A stretch of 64,000 nucleotides of DNA from Brettanomyces bruxellensis (taxonomy: Eukaryota; Ascomycota; Pichiomycetes; Pichiales; Pichiaceae): contig NC_054690.1 of assembly GCF_011074885.1 (NCBI RefSeq), forward strand, positions 3,105,001 to 3,169,000, written 5' to 3'. Position 1 is the first letter of the stretch; the number at the start of each line of letters is the position of its first letter. This document shows positions 50,646 to 59,769 of the stretch, piece after piece. The translations under genes and the position numbers were made by a program. The notes beneath the pieces were generated by a model that was given only the letters and a program-made list of their open reading frames with translations, ran no database searches and was not told the origin of the DNA.

Positions 50646-52198
50646 GTTTATTATATATATTGACCTGTGTACGATTTAATATAAAAATATATTTCAAAGA
50701 AATTGTAGTAGCACAGTAAGTGAAATTAATTTGAGATGTAATTTTTTAGTTACCTCACCCTAACCCCAACTGTTTTTGTATATCTTGAGTTTCTGTCCAA
50801 TTATTTTATGTTAGTATTTTTGAGAATTTCACAAAAAATGTTTTTTGCCCCCTCCCCCTTCTCTCTCTTTCGAAATTCAAATTTTAATTTTTCCTATTTA
50901 TGGATTCAGCTCTTGAAAATGCATCAATATATAACCTTTTTTTCGGAAAATAAATGTCATAAGATGCCACAGCTTATCGTCGTCTAATCGGATGGACTGA
51001 CATAAATTGCGGACCGCACTATTCAGCAATTTGCGAGACTAAAAGTTCCAAAAAAAAGTTTTAGAACTGATTTTCATTTTATGCACAAATATGGTATATG
51101 CGTCCTTGAATTCTTTAACTATTAAATACAGTATGACCATTCAAGCTATTCAAAATACTCGGTAAGTCTCCGTAACAAATATAGCAGAGAATTTTTGTCA
51201 ATCGAAAATCGATGATTTATTGTATGCACAGAGACAAGCTAGAGAGTTCTTACTTCTAGAAATCCCAAATCATTTTAATGTTTATATCTCTTACTGTGTG
51301 ACATTTAGTGGTTGAATCGTTCTTTTGCAGCTATACTCTCTGTATTGTCTCTATTTGAAAATCAAACATGTTAACCACTTATTTTATTTTTAAATTAGCT
51401 GAGGGAGAAAATCATGCCGTTGAAGATTTCTACATTCTAATATCGAGGCACAATTTGATGAACCGAAATCCTTGCCTTAAATGTTATTGTTTCAGGAGGA
51501 CAAGCATACATCGCTGATAATTTTCTCAAAGGGCTGTACAAAACTTCGGATCAAGTATTAAAAATGGATTCATTAAAGTTTTGACATTTTGGAAACTGCT
51601 TCTACTTCAAGGATATAATTTGTAATTGTTTGAACAAAACAGAATCTTGTCGTATTGTGTCATCAATTCTGTGCGCGAACAAATCCTTTTTCAGTATTAT
51701 TCTTCAGGCTATATTCAGCAAATATATTTTTGAGCCTATATCATAACACCACTACCATATTGACCGAGTAAAAACGAAGATATAAAACGATGTAATACAG
51801 AAAAAGTATGATAATTTATCTAGTACTGCTATTCCTTGTAAGTACTTAATGTATGGTAGCGTTATTCGAAACGAGGGGATATACCTATGGACCACAGGGT
51901 ACTGATTAATGTATGTTAAATTCATCAGAAGTAAACAGTATATTTAAGTCATTTCATATCAGAGGTATGGTGAAAACTCCGACAAAAAATCTATTAAAAA
52001 ATATATATTCAATAATAATGTATGGAAAGATACACTGTCCTGCTTCATTACCAAGAAAGTGTCACTCAATACAATCATGGATTTAATCGTAATCAATTTT
52101 ATTGTTACATATTTCTTTTTAATTATTTTTCTTGATCTCTTTTATATTATACTTTTTCTTCTCTTCTTTAACGACTTGCGATAAACTAATAGCATCCA

Positions 52199-52219
52199 AC
52201 AGTCAGGGAACCTGACTGT
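52199..52219. repeat. perfect inverted repeat, 9-bp arms, 3-base spacer
   Basis: ACAGTCAGG, then GAA, then CCTGACTGT. The mixed base composition makes a 9-bp exact dyad unlikely by chance, and the dyad suits a dimeric DNA-binding protein. It lies about 1.0 kb before the JEN-type transporter start. Confidence 0.6.
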
Positions 52220-52457
52220 AATGCGTACTAAACAGAAAAGCACATATAAAAATTTAAACTTTAGTTAATAATGTATTTAGCTCCAAGCTGCAAGCAAGCA
52301 CTTATGGTGTAAAGAGGGCTTGGCAAGAAGGGTAATTCCAAGATTCGACGGCACATATTCGAGACGGAAAAAAGTGTGTGATATTCGTTTTTTTTTTTTT
52401 TTCATGTGAAGAAAATTTCAATCACTTCTCTATATATTCATGATGTCTGATTTTTTC

Positions 52458-52468
52458 CGGATAAATGG
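52458..52468 (-). promoter_or_regulatory. CSRE-like site (Cat8/Sip4 type) upstream of JEN gene
   Basis: CGGATAAATGG fits the reverse-strand carbon-source-responsive element CGGNYNAAYGG fully. Cat8 acts through such sites on JEN1 and gluconeogenic genes in S. cerevisiae. It lies 786 bp before the ATG. Function here is inferred. Confidence 0.45.
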
Positions 52469-52969
52469 TCCTTGAATTTAGTGGAATTTACTTTGTTTAA
52501 ACCTAAAATAATGTTAAAAGATTGAAATATTTTGTGCTGTAAGAATGAATTACGTATTTTCAATACATATCTATAGTTTCAGCCCGGTAAAATTGTATAA
52601 GCACGAACAATGTATTGCCAATGTTCGCTAGTACTCAATCTATTTAATCACCAGTATACAGGAAGTCCCTTATTACATACATAATACATATATCAAACTT
52701 TAGAGAATTAACACACGAGAAGACCAATTGAAATTGCCATGAAATCAACCCAAAGAGGACTTGATAAACCCTGAAATCAAAGTGGGACGATGCTGCGATA
52801 ATTATACACAATTGAGAAGACAAATATTCTTGCAGAAAGTTCGGCCTTAATATTGGAGAAAAAGAGCGAGTGGGTGATTATGCTTCAAAGCTCTGATAAT
52901 AGATGTAGTAGAACTAAAATATTACGTGATGCTTTTTATTGTTTCTTCAGGCAAGTGATTCAATCTGAG

Positions 52970-52978
52970 CGGGCTCCG
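52970..52978. promoter_or_regulatory. inverted CGG-N3-CCG pair
   Basis: CGG at 52970-52972 and CCG at 52976-52978 face each other across three bases, 276 bp before the JEN start. This is a plausible zinc-cluster regulator site in otherwise AT-rich DNA. Confidence 0.3.
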
Positions 52979-53145
52979 TCCTGATTTCTCCTGCATCGCA
53001 TCAAGGTATGACCTAAATCACCTTTAGCGGCCAATTTCACATCATTCCCCACACCCGTAAGAAATTAACAAGGTTTTGTCAAATCTTGGGATTGCTTAAA
53101 GGAATCATGATATTACTTCATGACCACTTTTCAACATTTTTATTC

Positions 53146-53153
53146 TATATAAG
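53146..53153 (+). promoter_or_regulatory. TATA box of the JEN gene
   Basis: TATATAAG, a full TATAWAWR match, 101-108 bp before the ATG at 53254. Confidence 0.5.
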
Positions 53154-53253
53154 TAGGGTCCATATCGTGGAAATCATAGCAAAAAATGCATTTCCTCATA
53201 TGAAATGCTGACTAAATCATACTTCTTTCTGTAGTACTTCTCAAATATAATTA

Positions 53254-54906
53254 ATGATAACAACAAATACAAAAAAATTCAATACACCACAGGATAATCC
53301 TGATGCGGATACCGATTCAGGTATTACCAGAACTTCCACCATCTCTCCAGACTTCAAAAAAACTGCTTCCAAGTGTATATCCGGATCTGAACAGGATGAA
53401 CTTCAATTGAATTTGACCTGGCCATCTATAAGGAGGTATCTGATTACTAGGTTAACTGATTTGATTCCTTCAAAAAAAAATATTAGGGAAAACAAAGGAC
53501 AATTAAATCCTTTGAAGGGCTTGAGCTTGATTAAGGGAAAACAATCTTTGATGATACTATCTGCCTTTTTGGGCTGGTCCTGGGTTGCATATGATTTTTT
53601 CACTATATCTATGAATATCACTGAACTTTCCAAGCAATTTGGAAAATCAGTCAAAGATATTACTTGGGGAATAACCCTAGTTTTGATGCTACGTTCGGTG
53701 GGAAGTATTATCTTCGGATATCTTGGGGACAGATACGGAAGGAAATGGCCGCTAATCTTAAACTTACTTCTTGTGTGCTTCCTTGAAGTAGGAACAGGCT
53801 TCGTGCAAACATATCAACAATTTCTGGGTGTGAGAGCGGTCTTTGGAATCTTATTAGGGGGTGTTTATGGAAATGCCGCCGCAACTGCACTAGATGATTG
53901 TCCAATGGAAGCAAGAGGAATTGTCTCTGGCTTCCTACAGCAAGGGTATACTTTTGGCTATCTTATGGCTGTTGTGTTTAAAAGGGCTATTTCAGATAAC
54001 TCCTCAAAACATTGGAGAGCAATGTTTTGGTTTGGTTCAGGAGTGATGTTCATTATTGTAATATTTAGAACATTTCTTCCAGAAACAAAAGCATTCCACC
54101 AGGCAATGAAAGCTACCGCGTTTAATAGAACGCATGGTATTCAAGAAGTCAGCTTTATTAAAAAAGCTGTAAGTGCTCTCAAGTCATATTGGCTTATGGT
54201 CATCTATTTGGTTCTTTTAATGGCTGGCTTTAATTTTATGTCCCATGGTTCCCAGGATTTATATCCAACTCTACTTACAGTTAGATATTCATTTTCCGAG
54301 GATAAATCAACAGTAACCAATTGTGTTGCAAATATAGGAGCAATGTGTGGTGGAATTATTATAGCACACTTATCAAACTTCGCAGGAAGAAGAGTATCCA
54401 TAATTATATGCTGTATTGCAGGTGGTGCATTAATTTATCCGTGGGCGTTTGTTTCTAGCTCCGCTATTAATGCAGGTGCTTTCTTTCTTCAATTTTTCAT
54501 CCAGGGTGCTTGGGGAATAGTTCCAGTTCATCTTTCTGAATTGGCCCCTCCATCTTTTCGATCGTTTGTTGTCGGATTGGCATACCAATTGGGTAACTTG
54601 ACCTCGGCTGCTTCTTCTACCATCGAGTCTACCTTGGGTGAACGGTTTCCGATGATATCTCCTTCTGGTAAGCATATCTATGATTATGCAAAAGTGATGG
54701 CTATTTTTGTTGGCTGTGTTTTTGTATACGTTGTATTTATTACTTTTATTGGACCAGAGAGAAGGAATATGTCGTTTGAAATGGCAGACAAACAAATAAA
54801 AAATAAGGATCCAGACGTCGATGAATTCGACCAGGAAACTGCTGTAAAATACATTGAACCATCTTCAAACGACGAAGAAGCAAATATTGGCATCTCAACT
54901 CATTAG
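53254..54906 (+). CDS. JEN1: JEN-family carboxylate/proton symporter
   Basis: The 550-residue product is a 12-helix major-facilitator protein of the Jen1/Jen2 family, which imports lactate, pyruvate, acetate or dicarboxylates with protons. The family signature N-x-x-S-H-x-S-Q-D-x-x-x-T is present as NFMSHGSQDLYPT starting at residue 327. Other hallmarks: YDFFTISMNITELSKQFGKSVKDITWGITLVLMLRSVG, GDRYGRKWP, GVYGNAAATALDDCPMEARGIVSGFLQQGY and FLPETKAF. N- and C-terminal tails are hydrophilic and cytosolic. Whether it is a mono- (Jen1) or dicarboxylate (Jen2) carrier cannot be told by eye; non-Saccharomyces yeasts often have several copies. The long upstream gap with a CSRE-like site suggests induction on non-fermentable carbon. 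Confidence 0.92.
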   Translation: MITTNTKKFNTPQDNPDADTDSGITRTSTISPDFKKTASKCISGSEQDELQLNLTWPSIRRYLITRLTDLIPSKKNIRENKGQLNPLKGLSLIKGKQSLMILSAFLGWSWVAYDFFTISMNITELSKQFGKSVKDITWGITLVLMLRSVGSIIFGYLGDRYGRKWPLILNLLLVCFLEVGTGFVQTYQQFLGVRAVFGILLGGVYGNAAATALDDCPMEARGIVSGFLQQGYTFGYLMAVVFKRAISDNSSKHWRAMFWFGSGVMFIIVIFRTFLPETKAFHQAMKATAFNRTHGIQEVSFIKKAVSALKSYWLMVIYLVLLMAGFNFMSHGSQDLYPTLLTVRYSFSEDKSTVTNCVANIGAMCGGIIIAHLSNFAGRRVSIIICCIAGGALIYPWAFVSSSAINAGAFFLQFFIQGAWGIVPVHLSELAPPSFRSFVVGLAYQLGNLTSAASSTIESTLGERFPMISPSGKHIYDYAKVMAIFVGCVFVYVVFITFIGPERRNMSFEMADKQIKNKDPDVDEFDQETAVKYIEPSSNDEEANIGISTH

Positions 54907-57586
54907 AGAAAGAACTGCTTTCAATTAGCAGGTTCGATTTTAATTCCGAAATAGGAATATTTATGATTTCATGATTTCGATTTATTGTTTAAGTATATCG
55001 GGCCTTCTTTAATTCACACGAACATGAAAAATATATATATATATATTATGGAATATGTAATATTTTAGTTAGCTGGTTTAAGTGTGACGCCCACTACTTT
55101 ATGAGGTTTTCGTTATATTGTTGATTCGTTGAAATCGTGTAGCTGATTCATTTCAATACAAATTACGCGCTTTTAAAATTAAAGGAAGGTAGTTCGTAAA
55201 ATAGGCGAGGAAGAACACAGTGAAAAATAATGAAGATAGTAAGATTGTTGGTTAATCTTAAGGGTGGTGCCAGCTCCCCAGTAAAATTAGGGGTCCACGC
55301 TAAAAGCATTTAATCCTATTGAATGAGGTTTTCTTGATGCAAAACAAGGCGGCATAGTTTGAGTTCTGACTATCGACTTATATATTACACAGAAGAGCGA
55401 TCATACTTGGGTGTCCATGATTTCATGGTGTGCTTCTAAGACAAGCCGCTATGCTATAACTTTTTAATAGCGACAGTCTGTAAATTTATTATATATTGTT
55501 TGAAAACAATTTATTTCTTCGATGAAATGGCGAAATGTAAAAATAAAGGGACCTTTCATTTTATAGTAAATTTCTTTTGGCAATGCCGATTTAGAGAAGT
55601 TCAAAATTCCTCACATGACACATGCTTACATAAGCCAAAATAATCAAATAGGATTTTTTCATTCTATTATATCATTTAGACACAAACAACCAAAATAACC
55701 TATGAGACATATTTTTAACACTTGACATCGGATCCGTGTACGCAGAATTATAGTATTCAGCGATAGACAAATTGACTTCAAACTATCCGTAAGGAGTTCA
55801 ATTGTTCTGAATGAAGAATATTCTGTGCTTCGAGTATCAAAAATACCTCGAATCTCAGTCAATAAGTAAAAAAGCATACTTAAATATAATTGATATGCAT
55901 ATAATACTAATGAGATTAAATAATTAATTCGAACACTTAGCTTTTTTATACGTGAAAAAAATGTTGATGTTGCGTATGATGAAACTCTTAAACAATTTAT
56001 TAAACGAAATCCGACTTCTTGTGCATTGAAATAGAACTCCACAGAGCATTGAAGTCACTACCAAAAGGATACCTTTTTGTTTTCTTAAAGGTGAAATGAA
56101 TAAGCAACAATATGTAAGGAGAAAATGCGAAGGAGTACATCCTTACATTGAAATTAGGATTCTGCGGAAGTATCCCAGAACGTAATTAACTTAAAACCGA
56201 ACGAAGGGTAGCGAGAATTATTTTTGCCCAAATTCAGGACATTTAAGATTTATCAAGATGATAAAACTTTTCACAATACATTTTATAAAGCTAGCAATAT
56301 TGAACACATATATAACGAAAATGTGAATTTCTATCGCACATTATTGATAATTACATCAGAATTTGGAAATGTTTAATTGGCATAATCTGAATAGATACTA
56401 AAATGCGAAAGAAATGGAGAGAGGAAGGAAAATTTTGCTCTATCTACAGAGCGCAAGGAGGATAGAAAAAAAGCGACCAGAGTATGAGCAAGCGGGACTC
56501 AAAGGGAAGGACAGTCGATAATACTATCCCGTAATAATGTGGAGGAATATTTGCTTCAGAGTTTTAGTTTAATTTAAAAAAAATCTTTTAAGAAAGAGCA
56601 TGGGAACACGGTAGTGGAATAAAACAAAAACTATGTTCGAGATTTCAAAAAAAGAAAATTACGTAGACCCGAATGGGTCTTTACACCTAAAAATATGTGT
56701 GCGCACATGGCACACATAAACATCGAGTAATGAAAAGATACCTAAACAAAACAAAAGAAAACAAAGCATTACCAACCGAGAAGGGAGGAAAAAAGAAGAG
56801 GGGAGAAAAAAAGAAGAAACGAACGAAAAAAAAAAAAAAACGGGGAGAGTAATAGAATTTGAGGGAATAGAAAATTCCGATGTGAGGAGGAGGGAAAAAC
56901 AGCAACTACGTAGTGGCAGCTACTAGCTTTGAGGAGTGTAAATTGAAGAAATATTAATGATACTCTTTTCTCGTCGAATGTACTCTTTCCACGTTGGAAT
57001 AGAGAATATGGACAATAACCTAGAGCATTGAGATATTGATTACATCGGCAGGAACATTGGCCGGATTTTTTTAACAGAAAATTAGGCATCCTTATTATTG
57101 GCCCAGCATAAATCTAAGGAGGGTGATTACCTGAAACAAAAAAAAAGTGCCTTTGGGTTTGGTAGAATTGTCTAGCTTCCCTGTGCTAAACTTTTTTTTA
57201 AGAAAGTTAATACAATAAGACGTCCATCTAGAAAAATTAATTTTTTTTCTAAATTGAGTTTTAGCTCTGACATTCCTATTTATAGAAGCCGTCGGTTGTG
57301 CAATTCATGAAAACTCTTTCTTCGAAGAGGTCTAACGATTCAATGACAAAACTTCGCTACTATATTTAGGTTTTATGCCGCCTATGACCAAATTAACTTA
57401 GAGTCTATTTGTGTTTTTACATATTCCTTATGAATCTCGGTATGGCTATAAAAGCTTGAATGTTTTCCACAAAAGTTATGGTGGTTTTCCCAAATCGTTC
57501 GAAAACTTTTAATTTTCTCCTTTAGACAAACTACTTATTTAGTCTTTCGCTTATAACCAAACAATAAACTAGTTCACTTATCAAAA
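54907..57586. other. 2.7 kb gene-free region upstream of the small wall-protein gene
   Basis: No convincing gene. The longest ORF is 127 codons on the minus strand (55659-56042), hydrophobic and AT-driven. The part from about 56400 to 57586 is probably the control region of the strongly expressed wall-protein gene: it has A/G-rich runs (56740-56890), a hairpin at 56665-56680, the 10-bp palindrome TGTGCGCACA at 56698-56707 and a TATA box at 57447-57454. Confidence 0.5.
57447..57454 (+). promoter_or_regulatory. TATA box of the GPI wall-protein gene
   Basis: TATAAAAG, full TATAWAWR consensus, 133-140 bp before the ATG. It fits a strong, stress-regulated promoter. Confidence 0.6.
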
Positions 57587-57940
57587 ATGCAATTCTCTTA
57601 CCTTGCTCCTTTGGCTCTCGCCGCTGTTGCCGCAGCTGACTACACCAACTCAACTGATGTTACCACTATCGTCACTGAGTTCACCACTTACTGCCCAGAG
57701 GCTACCACATTTGCTGTGAACAACAAGACATACACTGTCACTGGTAAGACAACTTTGACTATCACTGACTGCCCATGCACTATTCACCCAGCTACATCAA
57801 CTCCATCTAAGAGCACACTTGCCACCTCTTCTGCTACCTCTTCCGAGGCTAACACTTTGTCAACTGCCACTGGTGCTGCTGCAAAGGCTGGCGTTGCTGG
57901 TTTGGCCGCTCTTGCTGGTGCCGCTGCTTACTTGTTGTAA
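57587..57940 (+). CDS. small GPI-anchored cell-wall protein (SPI1/SED1-like)
   Basis: The 117-residue product has a signal peptide ([17 protein letters not shown], cut near 17-18). It is followed by the wall-protein module [40 protein letters not shown] (about 29-69), which is the Sed1/Spi1 type with its cysteine pattern, and a Ser/Thr/Ala-rich stalk. A hydrophobic Ala/Gly tail without charged end ([17 protein letters not shown]) is a GPI-attachment signal, with the likely anchor site near residues 92-98. Codon choice is strongly biased to ACC/ACT, TCT, GCT and AAG, unlike the neighbours, which marks high expression. Such proteins coat the wall in stationary phase or under weak-acid stress. 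It is shorter than Spi1 (148 residues). Confidence 0.88.
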   Translation: MQFSYLAPLALAAVAAADYTNSTDVTTIVTEFTTYCPEATTFAVNNKTYTVTGKTTLTITDCPCTIHPATSTPSKSTLATSSATSSEANTLSTATGAAAKAGVAGLAALAGAAAYLL

Positions 57941-58462
57941 GTGGTTTGAATTCTTACATATCAGCATGACATTTTACATTTGGGTCGGAGACTAATTGAG
58001 GTTTCTTTATTGTCTAATCTATTTCGATTAATTTTTTTTGGCTACACTTTAATTAATAATTCATTTCAGTGCTTTTACTTCACGACTTGATGTATGAATT
58101 GATCCTGTATTTGTGTTGTGTATTTGTTTCCTTGAGGTTTCTCAGGTGAATACATTATTTTATATTGTCGATGCATAATTTGTCATTATGATTTGTAAAT
58201 TGCTAAGAGTAGAGTGTCTTTAAATTTTCCTGGTAAGTGAGGAATGTTAATTTTCGATTTAGAATGAGATTTTTTTTCTTGATTTCGTAATCAATAGATG
58301 AACAACTTTCTTAATAATATGTCTTGGATCTGGAGGTAAATAAGTTATGCTCCATCATTTATATTACAAGAAAGCATTTACTCTTATCAGTTTTCTCCTT
58401 TATTTTTTTTTTTTTTTTCATTCTCACAATGTCATTGGAAGGTGGTGGGCTTTCTACAGTTC
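57941..58462. other. intergenic, wall-protein gene to SHU2
   Basis: A 0.52 kb AT-rich spacer: 3' UTR of the wall-protein gene, then the SHU2 leader. A run of 16-17 T lies at about 58403-58419, just before an upstream ATG at 58429. Confidence 0.45.
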
Positions 58463-58515
58463 ATGAAGTCGAACGACCGGAAAATTTTAGAGAATCTGGT
58501 GCAAAATTTGTTTAA
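58429..58515 (+). other. upstream ORF overlapping the SHU2 start
   Basis: ATG at 58429 opens a 28-codon frame (MSLEGGGLSTVHEVERPENF...) ending with TAA at 58515. It starts 34 bases before the SHU2 ATG at 58463 and overlaps it in another frame, so a ribosome starting here would pass over the SHU2 start. It may keep SHU2 output low, or the transcript may start between the two ATGs. Confidence 0.4.
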
Positions 58516-59002
58516 AGTCCAAGAATCGCCAGATTCGGGCTCGGAGAATGAAGAACTAAAGTTGAATGAAGATAGCCTATTGATTTTACAGGCGTGGCTT
58601 GGTAGTAACTTTCTAAGTAGCTCACTCGCCTTGCTAGAATCCAACAAGCTTGTGATAATCGAGCATAATGGACTAAAGCTGCTCTTATGCTTCAAGCATA
58701 TTGATAATATCGAGCACATTGACCAAGATCATATACTGACTCTGATCTTGAACAATGTAGACGCACTAAGTACTGAACAGCGGAATGCCCGCGATGCATT
58801 GGACTCGGTAACACATATCTGTACATGTGGAGCCACTTTTCGCCCTGATTTTAAGCCTGCAGTTGGTTGCATACACACGTTGGCATGGTATATTTACAAC
58901 CATCACTCTAAAATATTGCTTAGATTCGTGCCTACGGTGAAAGTTAATGATAGCACTAAATGGATAAACATACAGGATGCAATATATAAGAACTCTGCAT
59001 GA
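58463..59002 (+). CDS. SHU2: Shu2/Sws1-like SWIM-domain recombination protein
   Basis: From the ATG at 58463 the product is 179 residues (MKSNDRKILENLV...). It carries a SWIM zinc motif C120-x-C122-x13-C136-x-H138 (HICTCGATF ... VGCIHTLAW), the defining feature of Sws1/Shu2. The segment after it (SKILLRFVPTVKVNDSTKWINIQDAI) and the earlier FLSSSLALLESNKLVII also follow the order seen in S. cerevisiae Shu2 (223 residues). Shu2 works with Csm2, Psy3 and Shu1 to promote Rad51 filaments and error-free damage bypass. The frame is open further upstream to 58442, but only with GTG codons, so 58463 is the first usable start. The N-terminus is thus short relative to Shu2. Assignment is by motif and layout. 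Confidence 0.75.
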   Translation: MKSNDRKILENLVQNLFKVQESPDSGSENEELKLNEDSLLILQAWLGSNFLSSSLALLESNKLVIIEHNGLKLLLCFKHIDNIEHIDQDHILTLILNNVDALSTEQRNARDALDSVTHICTCGATFRPDFKPAVGCIHTLAWYIYNHHSKILLRFVPTVKVNDSTKWINIQDAIYKNSA

Positions 59003-59769
59003 ATATCCTTGAGGTGAATGTGTAAGCTTTATATTTAATTTATGTACTTGTTGTATTTAGTCCGCAGATGCTTAGGGTTATTTCTAATAATCGAAAATTT
59101 TAAGCATCCTGTTTTTGATCTAAATACTTATGCTACGGATCTGGTTTTAGGATGTTTATTTTGAACAAATGAATGAAACTCTCATTGAAGGACAATAAAA
59201 TTTTTCTTACCTGTGGCCAGGTCCAACGGAGGAACTGGAGGAAAAATAAATGAAATAAAAAGAGGAAGAGTCTAAGCGAGGGAGTTGGAAGAATACGATG
59301 AATTTTTTTTCAGTGTTTCCAGAGCTTCCGAGCGCAAGATGGCGATTGGGGAAAAAAAAACGGCACTGGAAAAAAAAATTACAGGTTCGTTCCTTTGGTA
59401 AATTTCCAACCTGTCACCAAATTATCGAAACCTGATTCTGTCTGTACGTGAAAGAACCTTTTTGAAAGCTGCAAAATTAAGTAATAAATTTAATATATAC
59501 AATAACCCGTACACGAGGGCTCATACAATACAATCAAGAACAAGATCTTTGTCTCAACCATTATAATCTTTAGACTGCACGCTGCCTTGATTATTAGAAA
59601 CGGTAATCGCTTTAATAAATTCCAACAACTTCCTTTTCTAATATCAACTACTGTTTTACCACATTACTCAATTCATCTTTGAATAGCATAAGTTGTCCAA
59701 CTATAACTATAATATAGAACACTTAGAGTTTCCGTACACTACCTTTCTTATTTCTCTTACTTCTACATT
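59003..59769. other. intergenic, SHU2 to UBP3
   Basis: A 0.77 kb spacer with A-rich runs at 59350-59381 and a purine-rich stretch at about 59219-59300. It should hold the UBP3 promoter. No tRNA, ORF or clear repeat is seen. Confidence 0.45.

Larger units (their letters stand above)
50646..53253. other. 2.6 kb gene-free region upstream of the JEN gene
   Basis: No ORF above 60 codons looks real in this gap. It holds a C-rich CACCCTAACCCCAAC at about 50755-50769, a perfect inverted repeat at 52199-52219, a CSRE-like site at 52458-52468, an inverted CGG/CCG pair at 52970-52978 and a TATA box at 53146-53153. The right half is probably a large carbon-source-controlled promoter. The left half has no clear content; a non-coding RNA or a decayed gene are both possible. 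Confidence 0.5.

Noticed and set aside
50755..50769. CACCCTAACCCCAAC, telomere-like or Rap1-like
   Set aside because: Too short, not repeated, and internal to the chromosome region; no Rap1 consensus match.
50646..53253. Idea that one of the 2.6-2.7 kb gaps is the centromere
   Set aside because: No point-centromere elements (CDEI/CDEIII) and no long inverted repeat as in some Pichiaceae; gap length alone is not evidence.
55659..56042. 127-codon ORF on the minus strand in the long gap
   Set aside because: Composition is Ile/Leu/Ser/Tyr-rich as in random AT-rich DNA, no motif or family likeness, and it lies in a gap with many stops in the other frames. Could still be an orphan gene, but I cannot support it.
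56665..56680. Hairpin AGACCC/GGGTCT followed by T-rich DNA, like a bacterial terminator
   Set aside because: Budding yeast does not terminate by such hairpins, and no gene ends here. Kept only as a structural note.
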